From JAUILA01 sp964563925 (GTDB lineage: Bacteria > Bacteroidota > Bacteroidia > Cytophagales > Cyclobacteriaceae), in the NCBI GenBank assembly GCA_964563925.1, contig CAZLZD010000022.1:4969-68968 (forward strand): DNA of 64,000 nt, given 5' to 3'. Positions 9,211 to 18,216 of this stretch are shown in pieces. Every line of letters starts with the position of its first letter. Position 1 is the first letter of the stretch. The position numbers were made by a program, and so were the translations under genes. Under the pieces are notes generated by a model, which was given only the letters and a program-made list of their open reading frames with translations, did not search any database and was not told the DNA's origin.

Positions 9211-10224
9211 TTATTTGAAATGAATATGCTCACAGGAGCCGTTCTCTGCGCTTCGCACCAATGCATCAATGACACGCATATTGGCTACCGCGTCAGTCAG
9301 AGGGGTGGGCACATCGGTTTGGTCCAGTATCGACCGGGCGAAATAATCGGCCTGCAGCGTATAATGATTGGCCATGTCCACGGCGATTTCCTCCTGCAGG
9401 TCGTTGGATTCCACCCGCAGCATGCAGGTGTGGTCAGGGGGTACGTTCACCGGCTGATCCAGGACGATTCGCCCGCTCGTACCCAGGATTTCCACATGCT
9501 GGGTGGGGTGGGTTTGCGTGCCGCACTGGAACATCGACTGAAGCCCATTCCCAAAATCAAGAATTCCCGTGGTAAGTACATCCACCTTGTATTGCGGGTG
9601 ATGGCTCATAAATGCAGATACCCGCTGAGGCTCGCGTCCCGTGAGCCATCGGGCAAATGATACGCAATAACAGCCGATATCCATCAAACCCCCGCCGCCT
9701 TTTTCAGGATCGTTCCTGATATTATCCGGATCATCCTTGTAATAGGTAAAGGTGGAATTAACAGCCACAAGGTTGCCGATCCGTCCGGCGTCAATAAGGC
9801 TCCTGACCAGCTGCCATTGCGGGTGAAACCGGTACATGAAGGCTTCCATCACCTTCACCTCAGGGTGCTTCTTCACATGCTGCAGAAGGTGTTCTGCTTC
9901 CCGTGCATTCAGACCCACCGGTTTTTCGCACAGCACATGTTTGCCTGCCTTGATGGCCTTGAGTGTCCAGGGAATGTGCATGTCATTGGGCAATGGATTA
10001 TATATTGCATCAATGTCGGGAGAGGATAATAACTCGTCGTACGAATCAAAGGCCACCGGGATGGACAACTCCTCAGCCACCTGCTTGACCTTCTCCGAAT
10101 TTCGGCTGGCAATCGCGGCTACCTCCCCAAAATGACTTTTCTGAATGGCCGGGATGACCTGCTTGCGCGCAATTTTAGCTGTACTGAGAATGCCCCAGCG
10201 AATTTTACCGGAAGAATCGCTCAT
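9211..10224 (-). CDS. Gfo/Idh/MocA family NAD(P)-dependent oxidoreductase
   Basis: 337 residues. An N-terminal Rossmann fold begins IRWGILSTAKIARKQVIPAI (the glycine-rich turn is degenerate, G-x-L-S-T-A). The family hallmark CEKPVGLN sits near residue 97 and carries the catalytic lysine. The C-terminal alpha/beta substrate domain includes GGGLMDIGCYCVSFARW, the region of the usual catalytic histidine/aspartate pair. Members oxidise sugars, sugar alcohols or related dehydrogenase substrates. No sugar-catabolic neighbours point to a substrate. The sigma gene starts 49 bases downstream on the same strand, so read-through is possible. Confidence 0.88.
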   Translation of the reverse strand: MSDSSGKIRWGILSTAKIARKQVIPAIQKSHFGEVAAIASRNSEKVKQVAEELSIPVAFDSYDELLSSPDIDAIYNPLPNDMHIPWTLKAIKAGKHVLCEKPVGLNAREAEHLLQHVKKHPEVKVMEAFMYRFHPQWQLVRSLIDAGRIGNLVAVNSTFTYYKDDPDNIRNDPEKGGGGLMDIGCYCVSFARWLTGREPQRVSAFMSHHPQYKVDVLTTGILDFGNGLQSMFQCGTQTHPTQHVEILGTSGRIVLDQPVNVPPDHTCMLRVESNDLQEEIAVDMANHYTLQADYFARSILDQTDVPTPLTDAVANMRVIDALVRSAENGSCEHIHFK

Positions 10225-10397
10225 GCGGGAAAGGGAACCTCCATGCCCGATGCAACGGCGTGACTGACACGCTGATTATACTTGTGAATTGCAGAATTTT
10301 TCCTCTTCATGAACAAATGGTTTCGGTAATGAATTTACAAATAATTGCCCGGTATACAAAGGAATCAGTTAATGCCGGTTTAAAGTCGGAAATTGGC

Positions 10398-10405
10398 TAT
10401 ATTTC
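10398..10405 (+). promoter_or_regulatory. Possible -7 box for the AI-2E transporter gene
   Basis: TATATTTC matches the Bacteroidota TAnnTTTG box except for the last base and ends 16 bases before the ATG at 10422. No clear TTTG -33 element is visible. Weak call. Confidence 0.35.
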
Positions 10406-10421
10406 CTGAGACAAAAATCAG

Positions 10422-11486
10422 ATGAATAATACCGGATTATATCGTACCACCGCATGGTTTATCCTTTTTGCCCTTTTTATTCTGCTGATGATTTACGCCC
10501 GGCAAATTCTCATACCCCTAACCTGGGCGCTTCTTTTTGCATTTATTCTCTATCCCTTATGCGACCGTCTGGAGAATAAAAGGATGGGGAGGACATGGTC
10601 TTCCCTGTTCATCACCCTTCTGTTTACGGTATTGAGTGGAATCCTTCTTTTTTACCTTGTTTACCAGGCGGTTCGGATTCTCCAGCGCGAAGGAATGCTG
10701 CTTGAAAATGTGGTGATCGGGTTTGAGCAGATTCAGGCCTACCTGCTCGATACCTTTGGCATAACCCTGGGAACCGCCGGTGCACCTGCCTCCATCTCCA
10801 CAGACATGGTCGGCCGGGTGGTAAACTTTGTAGCCAGGGAAATCAGTTCGATCGGGAAGAACCTGGTCACCATCACCCTCATCCCCATGTTTCTTTTCTT
10901 TCTCCTGCTGTATCGCGGATTAATCCCCGAATTCATCCGGGAGCGATACAAAGGCAATGAAGTCGGCCAGATCAACCAGTTCTTTTCCAACAGCCGCTCG
11001 TCCATTCAAAACTACCTGGTTGGAACGCTGATCCTGACCGGCATCACTACGGTTATGGCACTGATCATTCTCCTGTTGTTCGGGGTCAGGTATGCCTTCT
11101 TCTTCAGTATCTTCATTGCTATTCTGAACCTCATCCCCTATATCGGCAACCTGGCGGCCTTTGTCGTGGTGCTGTTTTTTGTCTGGGTGACCAAAGAGGA
11201 TATGTACACAGTGGTTTTTGTCGGCCTGGCACTGTATGGAGCCAATCTAGTGCAGGAGAATTTCCTGCGGCCAAAGCTGGTCGGCGATCAAATGGAAATG
11301 AATGCCATGATCGTTTTTTCTGCAGTCATTCTCGGGGGCATGATCTGGGGCTTCTCAGGTATGGTCCTTTTTATTCCCATCCTGGGGGTCGTCAAAGCGC
11401 TGTTTGAAAGTAATCCGAAATGGAAGGCCTATAATATTTTGTTTTCGTCCGGCAATTCTTCAGGCAGCCGCAAGCAAAAGGATTGA
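10422..11486 (+). CDS. AI-2E (PerM/TqsA) family transporter
   Basis: 354 residues of a polytopic membrane protein. The N-terminus has two helices (about 10-45), a third is at 60-85, and a hydrophilic periplasmic stretch lies at about 90-140. A C-terminal helical bundle carries the family segment ILNLIPYIGNLAAFVVVLFF and a closing GMVLFIPILGVVKALFE. The family (formerly UPF0118) includes the AI-2 exporter TqsA and Na+/H+ antiporter-like proteins, so the substrate here is open. It is a single gene followed 90 bases later by the DUF748 gene. Confidence 0.88.
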   Translation: MNNTGLYRTTAWFILFALFILLMIYARQILIPLTWALLFAFILYPLCDRLENKRMGRTWSSLFITLLFTVLSGILLFYLVYQAVRILQREGMLLENVVIGFEQIQAYLLDTFGITLGTAGAPASISTDMVGRVVNFVAREISSIGKNLVTITLIPMFLFFLLLYRGLIPEFIRERYKGNEVGQINQFFSNSRSSIQNYLVGTLILTGITTVMALIILLLFGVRYAFFFSIFIAILNLIPYIGNLAAFVVVLFFVWVTKEDMYTVVFVGLALYGANLVQENFLRPKLVGDQMEMNAMIVFSAVILGGMIWGFSGMVLFIPILGVVKALFESNPKWKAYNILFSSGNSSGSRKQKD

Positions 11487-11576
11487 TCCCGCTTCATTAT
11501 TCACTTAAAATTAATCCGCGGAATAAACAAATATTCGGGGCCTGGTGTATATTAATAGCTTGACTGCTAATTAATT

Positions 11577-13901
11577 GTGAAGACCGTCCGCCGTAAACTC
11601 CTTTACTACCTGCTTGCCGGGTTCCTTATTCTGTCCGTCCTGATTTTCTGGTCACTGCCGCTGTTCATAGAATATTACCTGGAAAAGAATGATGTAGCGT
11701 GGACCGGGCGGGAAATGGAAATTGACGACATTGACCTCAACCTGTTCACCGGATACATGGCAGTAACCGACCTGAAGATATTTGAAGAGGACGGGGAGCG
11801 TATTTTTTTCAGCCTGGCCCGTTTTGAAACAAACCTTGAAATGTGGTCGCTGTGGCAGCAGGTCGTCGAGCTGGACTATGTACAGGTGGAATCTCCCAGC
11901 CTCGTCATAGAACAGGAGGGAATGAGCTTTAATTTCGATGACCTGATCACACGTTTTTCACAGGATTCGGTTGTTTCCGAACCGGAAGCGCCCGATGACC
12001 CGCTCAAATACACCATCCGGCGTTTTGCTGTTTCGCAGGCGGTACTGGTCTACCGTGACCTCGGACTGAACTCCGAGCTGCAGATTGATCATCTGAATGT
12101 GACGGTTCCCCTGATCAGTTATGAGTATCCCGGCCTTTCCTATGATGCTGATCTCTCCCAACGGGAAGGGGGCACCCTTATGCTTTCCGGAGATATCAAT
12201 TGGGAAAATCAGATGGGAAGAAGTGACGTGCAGCTGACAGACTGGACCCTTCGTCCGTACCGGAACTACCTGACTGCTTACCTCAATATCCAGGACTTTG
12301 ATGCCAGGCTAGGGGCAGATTTGCTTCTGGATGTGAATTACAGTGATTCAGGGTATGTCGCTTCTTCCGGAAATTTACACCTGGATGATTTTTACCTGGT
12401 GGACACGCGGGCCGACAGCCTCATGACATTTAAGCGTGCCGGATTGTATATGGACTCCGTTCATACGGGTATTAACCGGTATGATATCGGTCACGCAGCC
12501 CTGGTGTCCCCACAGATTCTTTTCAAGTTTTTCGAAAGTGCGGATAATTTTTCGCAGCTCTATATTGGCGAGTCCGAAGCTTCACTTGATACACTCAATC
12601 TGGCTGAACAGGAACTCGTTTTTGAAAACCCTTTCCAGTATGTATCAGATTACCTCGCCTATTTTATAGATGAAAGTGTGCTGTATTCCTTCGAGTTGGA
12701 CTCGGCGGTCATTCGGAGCGGGGGCCTTGTTTTCCAGGACTTTTCACGCCTGGAGGACGCGCTGATTGTGGTGGATGAATTTAACGCCCAAACCAATAGT
12801 ATATCCGCGACCGACAGCCTGTTGCAAATTTCATTTGAAAGCAGATTGAATCAGAAAGGCCTCTTCCTCGGAGACCTGCAATTTGAGCGCCGCGAGCTTA
12901 CCAATTTTAACCTCAATTTTGATGTGCAGGATTTCTACCTTTCCGCGTTTGATCCGTATTCCAAGCATTTTACGGCTCACCCGCTCTGGGAAGGTACACT
13001 GAATGTAACAAGCAATACCCGCGTGAGTAACAGGTTTCTTGCCAGCGACAACAGAATTCTGATCATGCAGCCTGAAGTTGGAAAAAAACTTGACATTGAT
13101 ACCGAATATAATGTTCCACTCCGGTTTGCTTTCGGATTGCTTAAGGATGTGCAGGGGAATGTTGATTTCTCCTTTCCCATTGAAGGAAACCTGGATGACC
13201 CTGAGTATAAGCTGGGACCGGTCATTATTAAGGTGATCATGAACTTACTCAGCAAGGCGGTGGCGTCTCCGTACAAGCTTCTGGCCCGTACCCTGGATGC
13301 AGATGAAGAGGACCTGAAGGCTATCCGCTTTGATCCTGATCAGGATTCGCTGCAGGCTCCTCAGCGTAAATCCCTGAACCTGCTGGTCAGGGTGCTGGAG
13401 AATAAACAGGATCTGAACGCAGAGTTGGTTTACCTGATGAATGAGAAGGAAGAAATGGATCAGATCGCCCTGGACCATGCGAAATCAGTTTTCAGGAGCC
13501 AGCTTCCTGACTCGCTCAGTCCGGCTTATCCCGACAATGAAGCGGTGGATAACCGGGATTCCCTCTTTGTGGTTTACCTGGATTCCGAAACCGGTGGATT
13601 GGGGACCTCTTCAGTGGCGCAGATGAGCCGGAACATCATGGGGGAGGAAGCTCTCAGGGCGCGCATTGAGTTCTTAAAAAATCAGCACAGAATGCTCATC
13701 CGGGATTTCCTGTTCGAAGAAAAAGAGATTGACTCCACCAGGGTGGCGATTCGGAATTCGTCCGATCCTTCCGAGATAAGCGGCGTAATCCGCCCTTCGT
13801 TCCTGATACGCTATGATGCGATGGATTATTCCGGGGAGGATTCGGTCAGCGGACCGCAGGTTCAGCCGCCTCAGGTTTTGGCCCCGCCATCCTCCGATTG
13901 A
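11577..13901 (+). CDS. DUF748 / AsmA-like envelope protein
   Basis: 774 residues starting at GTG (11577). No in-frame ATG lies near and the GTG opens onto a signal anchor (LLYYLLAGFLILSVLIFW). The rest is a long, repetitive, beta-rich periplasmic chain with DUF748-type blocks: RRFAVSQAVLVYRD near residue 145, and GTLNVTSNTRV with VPLRFAFGLLKDVQGNVDFS and PIEGNLDDPEY near 475-545. DUF748 belongs with AsmA-like proteins, thought to move or manage lipids between membranes. The stop codon abuts the stop of the convergent ridA-like gene with no spacer. Confidence 0.85.
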   Translation: MKTVRRKLLYYLLAGFLILSVLIFWSLPLFIEYYLEKNDVAWTGREMEIDDIDLNLFTGYMAVTDLKIFEEDGERIFFSLARFETNLEMWSLWQQVVELDYVQVESPSLVIEQEGMSFNFDDLITRFSQDSVVSEPEAPDDPLKYTIRRFAVSQAVLVYRDLGLNSELQIDHLNVTVPLISYEYPGLSYDADLSQREGGTLMLSGDINWENQMGRSDVQLTDWTLRPYRNYLTAYLNIQDFDARLGADLLLDVNYSDSGYVASSGNLHLDDFYLVDTRADSLMTFKRAGLYMDSVHTGINRYDIGHAALVSPQILFKFFESADNFSQLYIGESEASLDTLNLAEQELVFENPFQYVSDYLAYFIDESVLYSFELDSAVIRSGGLVFQDFSRLEDALIVVDEFNAQTNSISATDSLLQISFESRLNQKGLFLGDLQFERRELTNFNLNFDVQDFYLSAFDPYSKHFTAHPLWEGTLNVTSNTRVSNRFLASDNRILIMQPEVGKKLDIDTEYNVPLRFAFGLLKDVQGNVDFSFPIEGNLDDPEYKLGPVIIKVIMNLLSKAVASPYKLLARTLDADEEDLKAIRFDPDQDSLQAPQRKSLNLLVRVLENKQDLNAELVYLMNEKEEMDQIALDHAKSVFRSQLPDSLSPAYPDNEAVDNRDSLFVVYLDSETGGLGTSSVAQMSRNIMGEEALRARIEFLKNQHRMLIRDFLFEEKEIDSTRVAIRNSSDPSEISGVIRPSFLIRYDAMDYSGEDSVSGPQVQPPQVLAPPSSD

Positions 13902-14417
13902 TCATTCCGGGTGAAGTTCTACAATCATCTCAATTTCCACCGGTATATTTCCTGGAAGGGAACTCATCCCAACCGCGGCACGCACGTGTTTGCCCGATTC
14001 ACCGAACACCTCGGTGAGCAGGTCTGAACACCCGTTGATCACCTTGCTGTGATCGGTGAAATCAGTGGTGGCATTGACCATACCGAATACCCTGACAATT
14101 CGTTTAACCTTGCTCAGGTCGCCCACGGCCCCTTTAAGGGTGGCCAGCAGGCAGATGCCTGTATTCCGCGCAGAGGCGTAGCCCTGCTCAATCGTCAGAT
14201 CCTGCCCCACCTTGCCCAGAAATTCACGATCGCAGGGACCATGACCGGAAAGAAACAGCAGGTTGCCTGTCTGAACGTACTTAACGTAATTGGCCACAGG
14301 AGCGGAAGGGGTGGGAAGCTCGATATCCATTTCCCGGAGCCGTTCTTCCGGTGTTTGTGCCTGGATGGTGGTGGTAACGAAACAAAAAAGGATCAGGACT
14401 GCTTTTATCGGGGTCAT
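13902..14417 (-). CDS. RidA (YjgF) family protein with a signal peptide
   Basis: 171 residues from the ATG at 14417; a TATCTTTC box 11 bases upstream argues against the longer frame. The first 21 residues (KAVLILFCFVTTTIQAQ core) form a cleavable signal peptide, unusual for a fold that is normally cytosolic and about 130 residues long. The RidA domain shows VQTGNLLFLSGHGP, SARNTGICLLATLKGAVGDLS and a closing VRAAVGMSSLPGNIPVEIEM, which holds the conserved substrate-carboxylate arginine. Canonical RidA hydrolyses reactive 2-aminoacrylate imines; an exported form probably acts on something else. Confidence 0.85.
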   Translation of the reverse strand: MTPIKAVLILFCFVTTTIQAQTPEERLREMDIELPTPSAPVANYVKYVQTGNLLFLSGHGPCDREFLGKVGQDLTIEQGYASARNTGICLLATLKGAVGDLSKVKRIVRVFGMVNATTDFTDHSKVINGCSDLLTEVFGESGKHVRAAVGMSSLPGNIPVEIEMIVELHPE

Positions 14418-14504
14418 GTTTTTTTCCGAAAGATACGTAAATCCCATGCACCGGTCAATCAGTGGAAAATGTGGAATTAGATGCACCCCGCTCATCTGAT
14501 TTGT

Positions 14505-14512
14505 TATCTTTG
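14505..14512 (+). promoter_or_regulatory. -7 promoter box of metG
   Basis: TATCTTTG is an exact match to TAnnTTTG and ends 19 bases before the ATG at 14532. It lies inside the longer open frame, so that longer start cannot be used from this promoter. Confidence 0.6.
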
Positions 14513-14531
14513 CCGGAGAATCAGCTTAACT

Positions 14532-16583
14532 ATGACCCAGTTTAAACGACACACCATTACTGCAGCCCTGCCCTATACCAACGGTCCGGTGCACATCGGC
14601 CATCTGGCCGGCGTCTACGTTCCCTCTGATATCTATGTTCGCTACATGCGCAGTAAGAAGGAGGATGTTTTGTTTGTTTGCGGGTCGGATGAACACGGGG
14701 TGGCCATCACCCTGCGCGCCCGTAAGGAAGGGGTGAGCCCGCAGGAGATAGTGGATAAATACCATGCGCTGATCAGGGACTCTTTCCGGGAATTCGGGAT
14801 TGCCTTCGATGTGTATTCCCGGACTTCGGCAGAAATTCATCATGAAACCTCCTCCAAAATATTCAGGGACCTGTATGACAAAGGTGCTTTCACCGAATCG
14901 ACTACCGAACAGTATTTCGATGAAGAAGCGGGTCAGTTCCTGGCCGACCGGTACATTATAGGAACCTGCCCCAATTGCGGGTTTGACAATGCCTATGGTG
15001 ATCAGTGTGAACGGTGCGGCACTTCACTGAGTCCGTCCGAACTGATCGATCCCCGTTCGGCATTAAGCGGGGCTAAACCGGTGAAGAAAACCACCCGTCA
15101 TTGGTACCTTCCGATGAATGAGTATGAAGAATGGCTGCGGGAATGGATCCTTGACGGGCATAAGGAATGGAAATCTAATGTATACGGTCAGTGTAAGTCA
15201 TGGCTGGACAACGGACTGCAGCCCCGTGCAATGACCCGTGATCTTGACTGGGGCGTAAAGGTTCCGGTAAACGGTGCCGACGGGAAAGTGCTGTATGTGT
15301 GGTTTGATGCCCCGATCGGATATATTTCAGCCACCAAGGAGTGGGCTGAGGAAAATGGCACTGACTGGGAACCCTACTGGAAAGACAAGGACACGCGGCT
15401 GGTGCATTTTATCGGGAAGGATAATATCGTTTTTCATTGTATCATATTTCCATCGATCCTCAAGGCAACGGGTGAGTTTATCCTGCCCGACAATGTGCCG
15501 GCCAATGAGTTCCTGAACCTGGAAGGGAACAAGATCAGCACTTCCAAGAACTGGGCCGTGTGGTTGCATGAATACCTGGAAGATTTTCCCGGGCAGCAGG
15601 ATGTTTTGCGGTACACACTGGCTGCGAATATGCCGGAATCCAAGGACAATGATTTTACCTGGAAGGATTTTCAGGCACGGAATAATAACGAACTTGTGGC
15701 CATTCTGGGTAATTTCATAAACCGGTCACTGGTACTCACCCGGAAGTACTACGATCATTTGATCCCGGAACGAGCAGAAATGTTCGATATAGATCATGAA
15801 TTGTGTGAGGTGCTCGGACAGGCTCCTGAAAAGATCAGTGAGGCGCTGGATAATTTTAAATTCCGGGAGGCCCTGAACGCATATATGGATCTGGCAAGGG
15901 CAGGTAATAAATACCTGGCGGAAACCGAACCGTGGAAACAGATTAAGGACGATCCCGATCGGGTGCGTACCATCATGAACCTCAGTCTGCAGCTTGCCGC
16001 AAACCTGTGTATCCTGGGTGAACCGTTCCTTCCGTATTCAATGGACAAGCTGAAGAAAATGCTCGCCATGCCGGATTATTCGTGGTCGGATGCGGGAAGC
16101 ATCAGCTTACTGGATTCCGGTCACAAGGTGAATGAGCCGGAGCTGTTATTTGCTAAAATTGAAGATGATGCCATTGAGGCACAAATTGCCAAACTGGAAG
16201 CAACAAGAACCATGAACGAGAAAGAAAATGAGAAGACCTCGGTCCAGCCACTGAAGGAGGAGATCGTATATGATGATTTTGCCAAGCTGGACATGCGTGT
16301 CGGGACCATCCGGACGGCGGAGAAAGTACCCAAATCAAAAAAACTGCTGAAACTGACCATTGATACCGGAGTGGATACACGTACCATCCTGAGCGGGATC
16401 GCTGAGCATTTTTCTCCCGATGAGATTGTGGGCAAACAAGTGACGGTACTGGCTAACCTGGCGCCCCGAAAAATGATGGGTACAGAATCACAGGGTATGG
16501 TTTTAATGGCAGAGGACCCGGACGGGAAACTCTATTTTATCCAGCCTCCCGGATCGATTGAAAACGGATCGGTGATAAGCTAG
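14532..16583 (+). CDS. metG: Methionyl-tRNA synthetase with C-terminal tRNA-binding domain
   Basis: 683 residues from the ATG at 14532. It charges tRNA-Met (elongator and initiator) in the cytosol. Class I signatures are the HIGH variant PVHIGHLAG near residue 17 and the KMSKS variant KISTS at 334-338. A four-cysteine zinc knuckle (CPNCG from Cys146, then CERCG) lies in the connective-peptide domain. The alpha-helical anticodon domain follows. After a charged linker, an EMAP/Trbp111-type OB fold (about 580-683, FAKLDMRVGTI) provides extra tRNA binding and dimerisation. The stop codon shares a CTAG palindrome with the convergent thiamine-binding gene. Confidence 0.98.
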   Translation: MTQFKRHTITAALPYTNGPVHIGHLAGVYVPSDIYVRYMRSKKEDVLFVCGSDEHGVAITLRARKEGVSPQEIVDKYHALIRDSFREFGIAFDVYSRTSAEIHHETSSKIFRDLYDKGAFTESTTEQYFDEEAGQFLADRYIIGTCPNCGFDNAYGDQCERCGTSLSPSELIDPRSALSGAKPVKKTTRHWYLPMNEYEEWLREWILDGHKEWKSNVYGQCKSWLDNGLQPRAMTRDLDWGVKVPVNGADGKVLYVWFDAPIGYISATKEWAEENGTDWEPYWKDKDTRLVHFIGKDNIVFHCIIFPSILKATGEFILPDNVPANEFLNLEGNKISTSKNWAVWLHEYLEDFPGQQDVLRYTLAANMPESKDNDFTWKDFQARNNNELVAILGNFINRSLVLTRKYYDHLIPERAEMFDIDHELCEVLGQAPEKISEALDNFKFREALNAYMDLARAGNKYLAETEPWKQIKDDPDRVRTIMNLSLQLAANLCILGEPFLPYSMDKLKKMLAMPDYSWSDAGSISLLDSGHKVNEPELLFAKIEDDAIEAQIAKLEATRTMNEKENEKTSVQPLKEEIVYDDFAKLDMRVGTIRTAEKVPKSKKLLKLTIDTGVDTRTILSGIAEHFSPDEIVGKQVTVLANLAPRKMMGTESQGMVLMAEDPDGKLYFIQPPGSIENGSVIS

Positions 16584-16882
16584 TGATCCCACCTGGCGGT
16601 TTTTTCCTCGAAGGAAATATCGCGATGGGCGCTGAGGTGCATTTTAATAAAAACCAGCACCTCTTCCGAGTGGGGGGATACTGCTTCAGTCGCTTTTTTA
16701 AAAACGTCCGTCACCTCTTCACAGGTGCCTTCCACGATCGTCTCGAGCGGAGTGACAAAATGTTTTATACCGCTTTCCCGTATAGCCAATATAGCCTTAT
16801 CTACAAGTTCATAGGAGTCATGATCAGATGATTTGGGAATTATCTGAATAGAAGCATTGATCTTTCGTGGCATATCAGTCAT
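16580..16882 (-). CDS. Thiamine-binding protein family (MTH1187/YkoF-like, DUF77)
   Basis: 100 residues, the whole of a ferredoxin-like single domain of the MTH1187/YqgV type. Strand blocks are INASIQIIPKS, SGIKHFVTPLETIVEGT and EEVLVFIKMHLS; the PLETIVEG block is diagnostic. Characterised relatives bind thiamine or HMP-like ligands. It overlaps the pth 3' end: the start (16882) lies inside the last codons of pth by 8 bases, indicating cotranscription and translational coupling. The stop is in the CTAG shared with metG. Confidence 0.8.
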   Translation of the reverse strand: MTDMPRKINASIQIIPKSSDHDSYELVDKAILAIRESGIKHFVTPLETIVEGTCEEVTDVFKKATEAVSPHSEEVLVFIKMHLSAHRDISFEEKTARWDH

Positions 16883-17435
16883 TGTATTGATTCATGGTTC
16901 GGCTACTGCCGATGGTACAGAAGCCCGAAATCATATCGATGGCTCTGTCCATTACGGCAGGCAATTCTTCAAATTGCTGTTTGGTGAAATTACTCAGTAC
17001 GTAATCCACCTGCTGCCCGGGATGAAAGTCATCCCCGATGCCCATTTTGAGACGTGCATAGTCCTGTCCGCCGGTTAGCTGTTCAATATTCTTCAGCCCG
17101 TTGTGACCAGCCGCCGAACCCTTAGTCCGCATTCTTAACTTGCCAAACGGAAGCGCAAGGTCGTCAGTTACTACCAGGAGGCGTTCTTTCGGAATTTTAA
17201 GTTCCTGCAGCCAGTAGCTCACTGCCTTGCCGCTCAGGTTCATATACGTGGTGGGTTTGATCAGGTGAATTTGCCGTCCTTTATGTTTCCATTCCGATAT
17301 ATTGGCATGGCGTGAATGGGTAAAAACCAGGCCTTCGTTTTCCGCAAGCCGGTCCAGTGTAAGGAATCCTATGTTATGGCGTGTAAGTTCGTATTCCGAG
17401 CCAATATTTCCGAGGCCGGCAATCAGGTACTTCAT
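16875..17435 (-). CDS. pth: Peptidyl-tRNA hydrolase
   Basis: 186 residues, typical length. It releases peptides from prematurely dissociated peptidyl-tRNA. Conserved blocks are the N-terminal LIAGLGNIGSEYELTRHNIGF (the catalytic His is in TRHN; the usual GLGNPG is GLGNIG here), KPTTYMNLSGKAV, VTDDLALPFGKLRMRTKGSAAGHNG and YARLKMGIGD. It follows rplY on the same strand, with a strong hairpin terminator between them. Confidence 0.96.
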   Translation of the reverse strand: MKYLIAGLGNIGSEYELTRHNIGFLTLDRLAENEGLVFTHSRHANISEWKHKGRQIHLIKPTTYMNLSGKAVSYWLQELKIPKERLLVVTDDLALPFGKLRMRTKGSAAGHNGLKNIEQLTGGQDYARLKMGIGDDFHPGQQVDYVLSNFTKQQFEELPAVMDRAIDMISGFCTIGSSRTMNQYND

Positions 17436-17462
17436 GGTGTGAATTTACATATTCATGACAAG

Positions 17463-17499
17463 TCAAAAAAAACCCTGCAGTGAATACACCGCAGGGTTT
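17463..17499 (-). terminator. Rho-independent terminator between rplY and pth
   Basis: A perfect 9-bp stem (AAACCCTGC at 17491-17499 read on the minus strand, paired with 17470-17478) and a loop of about 12 bases are followed on the minus strand by eight consecutive T. It lies 25 bases after the rplY stop and only about 28 bases before the pth start, leaving little room for a separate pth promoter. Confidence 0.85.
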
Positions 17500-17524
17500 G
17501 ATGGCAATAACAAGGGACAGATGA

Positions 17525-18190
17525 CTAGCTTTCGGTAGTTTCTCCTGCTCCTTCGGCACCTTCTCCTTCGGCAGCAGCTTCTGCTCCTTCCTCCAGTTCT
17601 TCGCCTTCTTCGAGTTCTTCCTCTTCTTCGTCCGATTTTCCGCGAAGCGCTCTGGGAACTTCCACAACGGCAACGGAGGCAATCTTCGGATCGAGAATGT
17701 CAAAGTTTTCTTCTGCGATTTCTTCCACTTTAATGGAACGTCCGAAATCCAGTACGGAAAGGTCTACAGTGACGTATTCCGGCATGTTTTTCGGCAATGA
17801 TTTAATTGAAAGGTAACGGCGCTTCTTGATCAGCGTACCCCCTTTGGTCACGCCGGGTGAAGTTCCTTCAAAGTGAACCGGTATATTCATTTTAACCGGT
17901 TTGCCTTCGAAAAGCTGCAGAAAGTCTGCATGCAAAATTACTTCACTAACCGGGTGAAACTGGATATCCTGAAGGATAGCCTCAAACTCCTCACCTTCAA
18001 TGTTCAGATGTACGAAATGGGCACGGTCGGTGTAAACCAGGTCCCGGAACAGAATCATCGGCGCATAGAAATGAATCTGCTCGTCCCCTCCGTAAAGTAC
18101 CCCTGGTACGTTACCTTCTTCTCTGAGCCTTTTCGCTTCTGTTTTGCCGAGATTTGCTCTTTTATACCCTATAATCTCGATAGTTTTCAT
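17525..18190 (-). CDS. rplY: 50S ribosomal protein L25/general stress protein Ctc
   Basis: 221 residues, the long CTC form that binds 5S rRNA. The N-terminal L25 domain (about 1-90) shows the EGNVPGVLYGG segment. The TL5-type beta domain follows (about 95-185, VHFEGTSPGVTKGGTL). A low-complexity acidic tail (about 187-221) is mostly Glu, Gly and Ala. The gene lies 26 bases after prs, as in many bacteria, and ends at the terminator 17463-17499. Confidence 0.96.
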   Translation of the reverse strand: MKTIEIIGYKRANLGKTEAKRLREEGNVPGVLYGGDEQIHFYAPMILFRDLVYTDRAHFVHLNIEGEEFEAILQDIQFHPVSEVILHADFLQLFEGKPVKMNIPVHFEGTSPGVTKGGTLIKKRRYLSIKSLPKNMPEYVTVDLSVLDFGRSIKVEEIAEENFDILDPKIASVAVVEVPRALRGKSDEEEEELEEGEELEEGAEAAAEGEGAEGAGETTES

Positions 18191-18216
18191 ATAAATATAA
18201 TTTAGTTAAATAATTA

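Noticed and set aside
14481..14531. N-terminal extension of metG (17 extra codons)
   Set aside because: The exact -7 box at 14505-14512 lies inside it, and the family N-terminus begins at the ATG at 14532.
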